A stretch of DNA of 26,662 nucleotides from Bacteroides sp. GTDB taxonomy: Bacteria > Bacteroidota > Bacteroidia > Bacteroidales > Bacteroidaceae. Positions 15,918 through 23,609 of this stretch are shown one piece after another (the stretch's first letter is position 1; each line of letters opens with the position of its first letter). The DNA lies in assembly GCA_019416685.1 (NCBI GenBank), contig DXWV01000034.1, forward strand, positions 1-26,662. The letters are read 5' to 3'. A program made the position numbers and the translations under genes. The notes below the pieces were generated by a model. That model saw only the letters and a program-made list of their open reading frames with translations, was not told where the DNA came from and did no database searches.

Positions 15918-16000
15918 TTTGGTTTTAAACCAACCCTGTCTTCCTCACCGACCAACGGGTCTTTGGCTTAAAATCAAAACACCCTTGGTTTAAAACCAAA
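15918..16000. repeat. Near-palindromic TTTGGTTTTAAACCAA repeats
   Basis: TTTGGTTTTAAACCAA at 15918-15933 and its exact reverse complement TTGGTTTAAAACCAAA at 15985-16000, with a degenerate third copy (TTTGGCTTAAAATCAA) at 15962-15977. Each copy is itself nearly palindromic, and GGAA/TTCC flank the pair. A shorter partial copy, CTTTGGCTCAATTTTA, occurs upstream near 15882. No gene is credible from 15727 to 16229, and apart from these repeats I see nothing else there. Confidence 0.6.
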
Positions 16001-16229
16001 GAATTCCCCCAAAATCACGAGGACTATGTGTTTCTAATAAACAGAGTTGAGGGCTTGTTATCCTAACGTATGCCGGTTGAAATCTTGTTTCTTCTTCTCT
16101 TGTGTATGCATTTTACACAAATTCAGCTCTTTTATCATTGTACAATCATATGTAATCTAACAATAACATTTTCACCTAATCCCGTAAATGTTCAATATTA
16201 CAATTCTAATTAATAATATATCTGTGATA

Positions 16230-16865
16230 TTATTTCAACAGGTACTCCCGCAACAATTGAATCGAACTAAATACATGACCGGAATTATATTTTTCCAATT
16301 GCTCATAAACCGTTGAAACAGCCCATGCTGCAGATAAACATTGTATTCCTACGGCATTACATGCCTCAATATCAGAAACAGTATCTCCAATGTATACCAT
16401 TTCATCGGGTTTTAATTTGTAATACAATAATATATCATTCATAGCTTCTGATTTTCTGTTCTTTTCAGAAGATCCGGTTTCTACCCGGTCAAAACATGTC
16501 TCCATACCAAATTCCTTTAGTGTGATGGCGCAGCTTTTTACCCCCTTCCCAGTTATAAGAACAACTATCTTGCCTTTTTCATTTAATTCGTTTATCAATG
16601 TCGGAACGCCCTTAAAAGGGTACGGACATAAAACGTGCATTTTCTCATAAATTGCATAAAAATCACTCAATGCTTTCTCCCGGTTATTGTCAGAAACGAT
16701 CTGCTTTATCATGCCTTCTTCATTTAATCCAAAGGTTTGCATAATTTCCTCATCTGATAATTCATGATTCGTATAGGGAGCAACCGCTTCTTTGAATGCT
16801 TTCATGCATAATGGAATAGTATCTCCTATCGTACCATCCAAATCGAAGGCAATTAATTTAATCAT
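16230..16865 (-). CDS. HAD-superfamily phosphatase (phosphoglycolate phosphatase-like)
   Basis: A 211-residue haloacid dehalogenase hydrolase, subfamily I with a helical cap, of the Gph/PPase group. Motif I is FDLDGT with nucleophile D8 and acid D10; motif II is LITGKG; motif III/IV is YIGDTVSDIEAC. Residues 15-80 form the cap. The longest frame begins at an ATG at 16880, but MIKLIAFDLDGT from the ATG at 16865 is the family's normal start and overlaps the acetyltransferase stop by eight bases (ATGATTAA), a usual coupled arrangement. The substrate is not predictable; related enzymes act on phosphoglycolate, pyrophosphate or sugar phosphates. Confidence 0.88.
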   Translation of the reverse strand: MIKLIAFDLDGTIGDTIPLCMKAFKEAVAPYTNHELSDEEIMQTFGLNEEGMIKQIVSDNNREKALSDFYAIYEKMHVLCPYPFKGVPTLINELNEKGKIVVLITGKGVKSCAITLKEFGMETCFDRVETGSSEKNRKSEAMNDILLYYKLKPDEMVYIGDTVSDIEACNAVGIQCLSAAWAVSTVYEQLEKYNSGHVFSSIQLLREYLLK

Positions 16866-17466
16866 GACTGCTCGTATCATTTATTTTACGAACTACTCTG
16901 CAAGGATTTCCAACGGCCAGGCTGTTTGCCGGAATATTCTTAGTAACAACACTGCCGGCACCTATAACACTCCCTTCTCCAATCGTAACACCAGGTAATA
17001 TGACAACTCCACCACCAATCCAACAACCGTCTTCAATAGTAACCGGAAGGGCAAATGTATGACGAACATGCCGGACACCTTCCGGCGTTTCAACAGGTGT
17101 CAGCCGTTCATTCAAATCAATAGGATGTGTTGCCGTATAAATCTGAACATTGGGAGCGATCAATACATTATTACCAATTGTAATTTTATTGCAATCCACA
17201 AATATGCAACCCATATTTACTGTAACATTATTACCAATATGGATATTAAGGCCATAATCACAAAGAAAAGAATACCCTACAGAAACTTTTGTTCCAATAC
17301 TGCCAAGCATTTCTTTCAGAATGGCCTGCTTCTCTTCCTTTTGTTCATAAGCCAGCGAATTGTATTTCATCAATAAACCGTGAGTTCTTCCTTTCAATTC
17401 AAGAAAAACCGGATCGTGACAATCATACCATTCACCAGCCAGACATTTTTCCATTTCTGTTTTCAT
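16858..17466 (-). CDS. Maltose/galactoside O-acetyltransferase-type enzyme (left-handed beta helix)
   Basis: A 202-residue hexapeptide-repeat acetyltransferase of the Maa/LacA group, which moves acetyl from acetyl-CoA to sugar hydroxyls. The N-terminal Mac domain (MEKCLAGEWYDCHDPVFLEL) leads into the beta-helix with repeats such as IHIGNNVTVNMGC and ITIGNNVLIAPNV. The catalytic His is H114 in YTATHPID, and the C-terminal repeats (GGGVVILPGVTIGEGSVIGAGSVVTKNIP) end in GNPCRVVRKI. Second gene of the minus-strand operon, 18 bp after the nitroreductase gene. The real acceptor is unknown; detoxifying acetylation of non-metabolised sugars is the usual suggestion. Confidence 0.9.
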   Translation of the reverse strand: MKTEMEKCLAGEWYDCHDPVFLELKGRTHGLLMKYNSLAYEQKEEKQAILKEMLGSIGTKVSVGYSFLCDYGLNIHIGNNVTVNMGCIFVDCNKITIGNNVLIAPNVQIYTATHPIDLNERLTPVETPEGVRHVRHTFALPVTIEDGCWIGGGVVILPGVTIGEGSVIGAGSVVTKNIPANSLAVGNPCRVVRKINDTSSHD

Positions 17467-17484
17467 ACGCTCTTTATTCTGGTT

Positions 17485-17994
17485 TTATAAAATCGTTACT
17501 ATTTCGTCCCTCTCCTTCCGGACTAAAGAACGTTCGGGCTGCCCCTCAATATATCCCAATGATATAATGGCTACGGGGTATTTATCAGCCGGCAATTGAA
17601 AGTTAGTTCTGAATAAATCCAAATCAAAGTTACAAACCCAGCAACTCCCTAATCCTATCTCTGTAGCAGCAAGGCAAATATGTTCTGTAGCAATAGCGGC
17701 ATCAATATCCGCATGATTCTTATTATCCGATTTCCGCACCCATGCTTTTGATTTATCAACACATATGGCTATATATACAGGTGCTTGTGCAAACCAATCC
17801 CTGTTGTAGCATTGTTGTACCTTCTGTTTCTGTTCTTCACTTATTATAACCATGAAATGCCATGGTTGGTAATTAACTGCTGAAGGAGCCAACCGGGCAC
17901 ATTCAATGACATAGTCAATCTTATCCGGTTCCACCCGATCCGATTTATAACTTCTTGCTGAAAAACGTTTCTTTGCGAGTTCTAAAAAGTCCAT
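17485..17994 (-). CDS. Nitroreductase-family FMN oxidoreductase
   Basis: A 169-residue flavin oxidoreductase of the nitroreductase fold, a short single-domain type. FMN phosphate contacts are visible at the N-terminus: R10, S12 and R14 in KKRFSARSY. The conserved LAPSAVNYQPWHFMVI follows at about 35-50, and GLGSCWVCNFD near residue 115 closes the flavin site; the C-terminal ISLGYIEGQPE is typical. First gene of the three-gene operon, with TAACTTTG about 27 bases upstream. In Bacteroidota such enzymes can reduce nitro drugs such as metronidazole, but the natural substrate is not evident from sequence. Confidence 0.9.
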   Translation of the reverse strand: MDFLELAKKRFSARSYKSDRVEPDKIDYVIECARLAPSAVNYQPWHFMVIISEEQKQKVQQCYNRDWFAQAPVYIAICVDKSKAWVRKSDNKNHADIDAAIATEHICLAATEIGLGSCWVCNFDLDLFRTNFQLPADKYPVAIISLGYIEGQPERSLVRKERDEIVTIL

Positions 17995-18020
17995 ATCTTC
18001 CTTGTTTTTAATATTCCTAA

Positions 18021-18028
18021 CAAAGTTA
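18021..18028 (-). promoter_or_regulatory. Predicted -7 element of the nitroreductase operon
   Basis: On the minus strand TAACTTTG is a perfect TAnnTTTG match about 27 bases before the start codon. No convincing -33 lies 18-21 bp upstream, which would fit activator-dependent expression. Confidence 0.5.
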
Positions 18029-18086
18029 TTCCACTTATAGATCTATTATTTTTCGTTATTATCATCTTTCAACGATATACTCTTTT

Positions 18087-18174
18087 CTGCCATTGGATTG
18101 GCAATGCTTTGCCACCTAATTGGCAAGCCCCTGCCATCACATGGGCAAAACCTTGCCAACATGATGGCAAAAAG
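18087..18174. repeat. Four-unit 22-bp array of TGCCA-N6-TGGCA
   Basis: Four consecutive 22-bp units begin at 18087, 18109, 18131 and 18153 without indels. Each carries an inverted repeat TGCCA-N6-TGGCA (GGGCA in the third unit), while the six central bases differ from unit to unit. The array lies upstream of the nitroreductase operon and downstream of the DUF6078-like gene. A spacing of about two helical turns would put all units on one face of DNA. It could be an operator array or a transcribed set of small hairpins. Confidence 0.75.
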
Positions 18175-18196
18175 CATATTTTACTACTGTCCGATC

Positions 18197-18637
18197 TTAC
18201 CATTCGTAGTTCTCTACATACTCATCAAATACAATTGGTTCAGCCACTCCACACCTTTTAAAAATCTCTACAACATCTTGTTGCTCAGCAGGTGAAAGCA
18301 AACGTTCTCCTTTACGGATACGGTAATATGTTCTCTCACTGAATCTATTTATCAGTTGGGGAATGACTCCCAGCATTTGCTTTTGAGTCAGATTCTCTAT
18401 GATGTTCATAAAACCTTTAGCAAAGCGGACTTTAGCACTGGAACGATAATAAGGACAATCCTTTTTAAAGGAGGCTTGATGTTTGGGATTGACAATAACC
18501 ATAAACTTTGCGCAGTCTGTAACTTCCCGTTCTGCCAATTGCCTCAAACAAGTAGATGCCTGGGAGCATTGATGGTTAATACACAAAGGGTAGTCATGTG
18601 GAACTTCTGAAAAACGATGCACTTCTTTTGTTTTCAT
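18197..18637 (-). CDS. DUF6078-like cysteine-rich protein
   Basis: A 146-residue cytosolic protein that I recognise as a Bacteroides family of unknown function (DUF6078-like). Near the N-terminus there is a cysteine series: CINHQCSQASTC (C-x4-C-x5-C), then DCAKF and DCPYY, which could bind a metal or an Fe-S cluster. The C-terminal half (LTQKQMLGVIPQLINRFSERTYYRIRKGERLLSPAEQQDVVEIFKRCG, shown here only as the span 80-130) is basic and helical and could bind nucleic acid. An ATG at 18658 would add seven residues; 18637 is chosen because family members start close to the VPHDYPLC motif. No function is assigned. Confidence 0.75.
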   Translation of the reverse strand: MKTKEVHRFSEVPHDYPLCINHQCSQASTCLRQLAEREVTDCAKFMVIVNPKHQASFKKDCPYYRSSAKVRFAKGFMNIIENLTQKQMLGVIPQLINRFSERTYYRIRKGERLLSPAEQQDVVEIFKRCGVAEPIVFDEYVENYEW

Positions 18638-18693
18638 AATTTTATTATCATAAGGCATTATTGTGACATCCGATTACAAATAATCACTTTTTA

Positions 18694-18701
18694 CAAAGAT
18701 A
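18694..18701 (-). promoter_or_regulatory. Predicted -7 element of the DUF6078-like gene
   Basis: TATCTTTG on the minus strand, a perfect TAnnTTTG match, with TTTA 17 bp further upstream (18722-18719). It lies about 57 bases before the start codon. Confidence 0.5.
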
Positions 18702-18968
18702 ACGATATTCCCCTTCACTAAATCACTAATTGACTACAAAAAGAAAAAAGTTTTTAAACAAAATCCCAAATTTCACATTCAACAAAGAAAATTATTAATA
18801 AAATAGAAAGAAAACAAGTATTTCCTATTTCTCCTTTATATTTGATGATTGAATCTTTAATATTATCAAGTCCTAATTGTAAAAGGAGTCCTTTGATACA
18901 ATTGTCACCCCACTCCCAAAACGGAGAAATCCAAACCTCATCAATCAAACAATCCAAATCAAGCGCTT

Positions 18969-19186
18969 TTAAAGATCAATCGTGATAGACTTTCCATTAT
19001 AAAAAGAGTGAATATAGTAACCGAAGTAGGTGTTGCCTGCGCCTGCTCCATTGTTTCCAACTTGATTATTTTCAGAGGAATACCTTTATCCTCAGCCATA
19101 TTTATCAGAGAGTTGCGAACACGATATTCTGTTAAACGGACAGCGATTTGTATAGTAAACCACCAAATCTCGACAAAGATTTCCAT
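18969..19186 (-). pseudogene. Decayed fragment resembling a YoaP-type acetyltransferase C-terminal domain
   Basis: Read on the minus strand, the frame has MAEDKGIPLKIIKLETMEQA followed by QATPTSVTIFTLF and, after a -1 shift at the five-T run (plus-strand A5 at 19001-19005), YNGKSITIDL then a stop. This resembles the C-terminal domain of YoaP-like GNAT proteins, whose family pattern is EQAQNAPTPF..YSLFYNG.FIT. The acetyltransferase domain itself is absent, and the part upstream of residue 54 of the frame does not match. Downstream, another open frame (18754-18960) is unrecognised and probably not a gene. I take 18700-19200 as degenerate sequence. The family match is from memory and moderate. 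Confidence 0.45.
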
Positions 19187-19211
19187 GCAACAAAGATTAA
19201 TTATATCTTTG
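19180..19211 (+). promoter_or_regulatory. Predicted promoter of the PAS-LuxR regulator
   Basis: TTTC at 19180-19183 and a perfect -7 element TATCTTTG at 19204-19211, with a 20-bp spacer. The ATG follows 33 bases later. Confidence 0.65.
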
Positions 19212-19244
19212 TAAAACCAAAACAACCATTTATAGCCATACTGT

Positions 19245-20012
19245 ATGGAACCAGCCAATATAACAAGAGAAGAGATGTGGGCAAAACAGCATATAACAGC
19301 TTCGGATGTTGATTACAATACCTGGGAGCGTGACAGAAGTATGCTTCATCAGATTTCAAAGCTAAGCTATAACTGTACATTCGTTGTTGATGTTTATAAG
19401 TGCAGATATGCTTTTGCATCTTCCAACTTCGTGGACCTGCTGGGATATGACAGCCATAAGATAGCTACACTGGAAAAGCAAGGGGACTATTTAGAATCAC
19501 GCATTCATCCTGATGACTTATCACAACTAAAGCAGCTACAGGTTGATCTTGGTAAATTTATATTCAGTTTACCTGTCGGACAAAGAAATGATTACTGCAA
19601 TATTTACAGTTTCCGGGTACGTAATGCCAGGCAACAATATATACGAGTCATCAGTAAACAGCAGGTTTTAGAACAAACCCACAATGGAAAAGCCTGGCTC
19701 ATATTAGGGAATATGGATATAGCACCCAATCAAAAAGAATCTAATCAAATAGATTGTACAGTACTTAATCTTAAAAATGGAGAAATATCCTCTCCGACTC
19801 TATTATCAATGCCACAAATAGCTCTGACACAGCGCGAAAGAGAAATATTACAATTCATTCAAAAAGGACTTCTGAGCAAAGAGATAGCCGACAGGCTTTG
19901 TATCAGCATCCATACGGTTAATATCCATCGCCAAAACCTATTACATAAATTAGGTGCACAGAATTCCATCGAAGCCATTAATCTTGGATTGAAACTGGGT
20001 TTGTTAAATTAA
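19245..20012 (+). CDS. PAS-domain LuxR-type transcriptional regulator
   Basis: A 255-residue soluble regulator. Residues about 40-160 look like a PAS fold (FVVDVYKCRYAFASSNFVDLLGYD, then RIHPDDL and FRVRNARQQYIRV). The C-terminal 65 residues are a GerE/LuxR helix-turn-helix: LTQREREILQFIQKGLLSKE, then IADRLCISIHTVNIHRQNLL and HKLGAQN. There is no receiver domain, so activity is probably controlled by a ligand or protein contact at the PAS domain. It stands alone with its own promoter and converges with the nucleotidyltransferase gene 19 bp away with no clear terminator between. Targets are unknown. Confidence 0.88.
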   Translation: MEPANITREEMWAKQHITASDVDYNTWERDRSMLHQISKLSYNCTFVVDVYKCRYAFASSNFVDLLGYDSHKIATLEKQGDYLESRIHPDDLSQLKQLQVDLGKFIFSLPVGQRNDYCNIYSFRVRNARQQYIRVISKQQVLEQTHNGKAWLILGNMDIAPNQKESNQIDCTVLNLKNGEISSPTLLSMPQIALTQREREILQFIQKGLLSKEIADRLCISIHTVNIHRQNLLHKLGAQNSIEAINLGLKLGLLN

Positions 20013-20031
20013 TGCCTGTATCAACAAAACG

Positions 20032-20616
20032 TCATGGCATCCACTCCACAATTCCTACAACCGGATGTTCCCGCCGCCATTCTTCAAACTCTGCATAACT
20101 TCTTACCCCATCCTGAATAACAGCCTGATAATATTCCACTCCCATGATCTTCTCTGTTTCAGGCGTCTCATACTTCAACCTTAAAATAGCCAACCTTGTT
20201 TCATCGGTCAACACAGCAGAAATACGTTCAGCTACTTTTTCAAAATAGCCGTCATACCGGGAACCTCCCTGAATATGAATCATATCAATCTGCCACAATT
20301 CATTTTCCGAATCCATATACCAGGCATGCCATTCCACACACGCCTCAACAGTATACAATAAGTTTGTGCACTCTATCTTCTTTATAGCTTCATTTTCTGC
20401 AAGTTTCGCCATTGCCCGGAAACTATCAGCCAAAGTCAGAGGTGAGGAATAAATATGAAAATCAATATCCCGGTGTTTCACCAGCAAACCTGTACTCAAA
20501 GAACCCACCAGATTTACTTTTGCACCAATACTCTCCCATATCGGGACAATACAGGTACCTTCTATTATCTCCCAGGCTTTTTGTTGCCTCCGTTCTGCAA
20601 TATCAAGAATATCCAT
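20032..20616 (-). CDS. Nucleotidyltransferase-fold protein
   Basis: A 194-residue protein with the pol-beta-type nucleotidyltransferase pattern: G38-S39 in LVGSLSTG, then D50 and D52 in RDIDFHIYS, and a third carboxylate D111 in WQIDMIHI. All three predicted metal-binding acids are present, so it could be active. A helical C-terminal part (about 125-190) would hold the substrate. The longest frame begins at a TTG at 20643; the ATG at 20616 is preferred. Relatives include antibiotic adenylyltransferases and MNT-type antitoxins, but no HEPN toxin partner lies alongside, so no specific role is assigned. Confidence 0.75.
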   Translation of the reverse strand: MDILDIAERRQQKAWEIIEGTCIVPIWESIGAKVNLVGSLSTGLLVKHRDIDFHIYSSPLTLADSFRAMAKLAENEAIKKIECTNLLYTVEACVEWHAWYMDSENELWQIDMIHIQGGSRYDGYFEKVAERISAVLTDETRLAILRLKYETPETEKIMGVEYYQAVIQDGVRSYAEFEEWRREHPVVGIVEWMP

Positions 20617-20682
20617 CTTTTGGTATTTGGGATAAGTATACAAAAGTAGAAAAAAGACCGGATATATAGCTATAAATAACTA

Positions 20683-20713
20683 TTTAATCCTGGCATGGGA
20701 TAAGCTAACTTTG
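20683..20713 (+). promoter_or_regulatory. Predicted promoter of the HelD-like helicase gene
   Basis: TTTA at 20683-20686 and a perfect -7 element TAACTTTG at 20706-20713, 19 bp apart, about 38 bases before the ATG. Confidence 0.65.
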
Positions 20714-20751
20714 CCGTCTTTTCAAGCCTTTCTATATAAATAATAAGAGAT

Positions 20752-22812
20752 ATGATATTTAATAAAACAGAAAAACAGGAGAAAGAATATTTGCAAGAGA
20801 TAATCAGTATCCTGAATGATACGATAAATAATACGAATGTATCAGTGAAAGAACATGTAGATACATTGAAGGAATACAAAGACTATTTATGGTCGAATAA
20901 AGATATCGACCCACACGAAATTCGTTCCATGAGAGAAAGTATCTTAAACCACTTTGCACTGGGCGAAAGTGTTATCGATAAGCGTAAAAGATTGAATAAG
21001 ATACTGGATATTCCTTACTTCGGACGTATCGATTTCAAAGAAAAGAAAAAAGAAAGCCGAACAATACCCATTTATATAGGGATACATACATTTTATGACA
21101 CTAATAAAAAAATAAACCGGATATATGACTGGAGAGCTCCTATTTCGGGCATGTTCTACGATAATGAACTGGGAGAAGCTGCTTATTTATCTCCTTCCGG
21201 TAAAGTAAACGGAGATATCTTACTAAAGCGGCAATACCGTATCCGCAACGGTAGAATGGAATATATGATTGAAAGTTCGCTGACTGTTCACGACGATATT
21301 TTGCAAAAGGAATTAAGCTCGAATAGTGACGATAAGATGAAAAACATTGTTATGACCATTCAACGGGAGCAAAACCGTATTATCCGTAATGAAAATGCAT
21401 ATACACTTATCATACAAGGAGTTGCCGGATCGGGAAAGACCTCCATCGCTTTACATCGTATCGCCTATTTACTCTATACTTTAAAAGGAGAGATTTCCTC
21501 AAAAGACATATTGATTATCTCACCCAATAAAGTTTTTGCCGATTATATTTCCAATGTACTCCCGGAACTTGGTGAGGAGACCGTACCCGAAACCAATATG
21601 GAACAGATTCTTTCAGAAGTACTCAATAACCAATACAAATATCAGAGTTTCTTTGAACAGATAACAGAATTATTTGAGAAACCTACCCAGGATCTTATTG
21701 AAAGGATACGATACAAGGCTTCGTTCGACTTCATTTTACAACTCGACAAGTTCATTCTGTACATGGAAAACAATTATTTCAAAGCGACAGATGTTAAGTT
21801 AACCAGCCACCTCACCATCCCCGCCGGATTTATTGAAGAACAATTCAAACGCTTTAATCGCTATCCGATGCGCCAACGCTTTGAGGCTATGACCAACTAT
21901 ATTCTGGAAATGATAACAATCAAATATAGCTTGATAGTTACCACTGCAGAGAAGAATCTGTTGAAAAAAGAAATAAAAAAGATGTTTGCCGGTAATAACA
22001 ATATTCAAGTTTATAAAAACTTTTTTGAGTGGACAGGAAAGGGTCAGATGTTTAAAATGCGTAAAGGTCATACATTGGAATATGCCGATTTAGCTCCTCT
22101 GGCATATCTGCGTATAGCATTAGATGGAAACAACATACCTTCTCACGTTAAACATCTTCTGATAGACGAAATGCAGGATTACTCTCCCATACAATATAAA
22201 GTCATTCAAAAACTTTATCCTTGCCGGAAAACAATTCTGGGAGATGCATCTCAATCGGTCAATCCTTATGGCTCGTCTACCGCTGATATGATTCAGAAGG
22301 CATTCACAACAGGAGAGGTGATGAAGCTATGTAAAAGTTACCGTTCTACTTTTGAAATTACCAGTTTTGCGCAAAAGATTCAGCCCAATGAAGAGTTGGA
22401 ACCGGTTGTGAGACATGGTGAACAGCCGGCAATCTTTCAATTCAGAAATACGGCAGAAGAGATTTCTGGTATTATAAGATTAATATCTATTTTTAAAAAA
22501 TCGAATTATAAGTCACTTGGCATCGTGTGTAAAACAGAAGCACAAGCCAAGTCTCTTGCCCAAAGAGTTCAGGCTTACATCGAAAATATATATTTTCTGT
22601 CAAGTCAAAGTTCTGCTTTTGTAAAAGGTATCATCATTACCTCATCGCACATGGCAAAAGGTTTGGAATTTGACGAAGTCATTGTGCCGCAGGTTAATGA
22701 CAAAAATTATCACTCAACAATTGACAAAAGTATGCTTTATGTAGCAGTAACAAGAGCCATACACAAATTAACGATAACATATAGCGGGGATCTAAGTAAA
22801 CTTATTTCGTAA
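20752..22812 (+). CDS. HelD-like UvrD/Rep superfamily 1 helicase
   Basis: A 686-residue SF1 ATPase with the HelD layout: a charged helical N-terminal arm (about 1-90), a conserved segment IYDWRAPISGMFYDNELGEA near 124-143, then split motor domains. Walker A is GVAGSGKT (223-230, K229), motif II LLIDEMQDYSPIQY, motif III LGDASQSVNPYG, motif IV LCKSYRST, motif V MAKGLEFDEVIVPQV and motif VI LYVAVTRAIHKL. The WRAPI segment and the arm separate HelD-type proteins from UvrD and PcrA. HelD in Gram-positive bacteria uses ATP to free stalled RNA polymerase from DNA; the same role here is inference. It has its own promoter and converges on the LytTR regulator gene. Confidence 0.88.
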   Translation: MIFNKTEKQEKEYLQEIISILNDTINNTNVSVKEHVDTLKEYKDYLWSNKDIDPHEIRSMRESILNHFALGESVIDKRKRLNKILDIPYFGRIDFKEKKKESRTIPIYIGIHTFYDTNKKINRIYDWRAPISGMFYDNELGEAAYLSPSGKVNGDILLKRQYRIRNGRMEYMIESSLTVHDDILQKELSSNSDDKMKNIVMTIQREQNRIIRNENAYTLIIQGVAGSGKTSIALHRIAYLLYTLKGEISSKDILIISPNKVFADYISNVLPELGEETVPETNMEQILSEVLNNQYKYQSFFEQITELFEKPTQDLIERIRYKASFDFILQLDKFILYMENNYFKATDVKLTSHLTIPAGFIEEQFKRFNRYPMRQRFEAMTNYILEMITIKYSLIVTTAEKNLLKKEIKKMFAGNNNIQVYKNFFEWTGKGQMFKMRKGHTLEYADLAPLAYLRIALDGNNIPSHVKHLLIDEMQDYSPIQYKVIQKLYPCRKTILGDASQSVNPYGSSTADMIQKAFTTGEVMKLCKSYRSTFEITSFAQKIQPNEELEPVVRHGEQPAIFQFRNTAEEISGIIRLISIFKKSNYKSLGIVCKTEAQAKSLAQRVQAYIENIYFLSSQSSAFVKGIIITSSHMAKGLEFDEVIVPQVNDKNYHSTIDKSMLYVAVTRAIHKLTITYSGDLSKLIS

Positions 22813-22854
22813 ATTCAACAATTCCTTTTACTGCTAAATATACAGGAATATCAA

Positions 22855-23568
22855 TCATTTACTTATCAGATTCTTGTACACAACTGCATTGAGTAATTTC
22901 TCCCGTCTCTGTTTGGAGATGGGTAACTCTTTTCCATTGACAAACAGACGGCCACCAGATATTAAATCAATACAAGATATATTGACAAGAAAAGAACGAT
23001 GTATTCTAAAAAAAGACTCTTTGGGCAATATTTCTTCCAGAGAAGTCATTGTCTGATGAATAGTCAGAACTTTATCTTTAAAATATAGCTTCACATAGTT
23101 CTGCATTCCCTCCGCATAGAGAATATCCTCCCAGGCAATTCGCCGGAAAGCATCTCCCTGCCGGACATACATATTGGATTTAGCTTCTTCATACTCACTC
23201 TGTAATACCAACTGAGAGAGGAACATACTTTGAGCTTTCGATGCAGCCTGAAAAAAACGCTGGAAAGCGATAGGTTTCATAAGATAGTCAACAACATGTA
23301 GTCGAAATCCATCGAGTGCATACTCTGAATAAGCTGTAGTTATTATTGTCAGTGGCGGTTTTTCCAAAGACTCCAAAAATTCCAGTCCCGAGAGGTGTGG
23401 CATATTAATATCCAGAAACATGAGATCTATTTCTCCCGCCTTGAGAATATTCGCTGCTTCCAATGCAGATGAGCAAGAATCAGTAACTTCCAAAAAGTCC
23501 AGCTTGCCAATGTAATTCACAATCCCTTTTATAGCTATTGATTCATCATCAACCACCAGGCACCTCAT
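22855..23568 (-). CDS. LytTR-family response regulator
   Basis: A 237-residue two-component regulator: receiver domain (1-115) with acidic pocket D7/D8, phospho-acceptor D53 in FLDINMP, T78 and K98 in YLMKPI; then a LytTR DNA-binding domain (about 135-237) with FRRIAWEDILYAEGMQNYVK and FFRIHRSFLVNI. LytTR proteins bind pairs of direct repeats spaced about two helical turns apart. The ATG at 23568 is preferred because AAAGGGG lies eight bases before it and it gives the usual N-terminus MRCLVVDDE; an ATG at 23607 would add 13 residues and lie two bases after the kinase stop. It is coupled with the sensor kinase gene. Confidence 0.93.
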   Translation of the reverse strand: MRCLVVDDESIAIKGIVNYIGKLDFLEVTDSCSSALEAANILKAGEIDLMFLDINMPHLSGLEFLESLEKPPLTIITTAYSEYALDGFRLHVVDYLMKPIAFQRFFQAASKAQSMFLSQLVLQSEYEEAKSNMYVRQGDAFRRIAWEDILYAEGMQNYVKLYFKDKVLTIHQTMTSLEEILPKESFFRIHRSFLVNISCIDLISGGRLFVNGKELPISKQRREKLLNAVVYKNLISK

Positions 23569-23609
23569 CTTGTATGCCCCTTTATGTTTTAATGTAATCT
23601 CTGCCATTC

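Noticed and set aside
18087..18174. CRISPR array
   Set aside because: The 22-bp units are contiguous palindromic repeats with six-base variable centres, far too short for spacers, and no cas genes are present.
18754..18960. 67-residue open frame on the minus strand
   Set aside because: It opens with TTG or no start, matches nothing I recognise, and lies in sequence that looks decayed.
20032..20616. MNT-type antitoxin of a HEPN/MNT toxin-antitoxin pair
   Set aside because: The nucleotidyltransferase acids are present, but neither neighbour is a HEPN protein.
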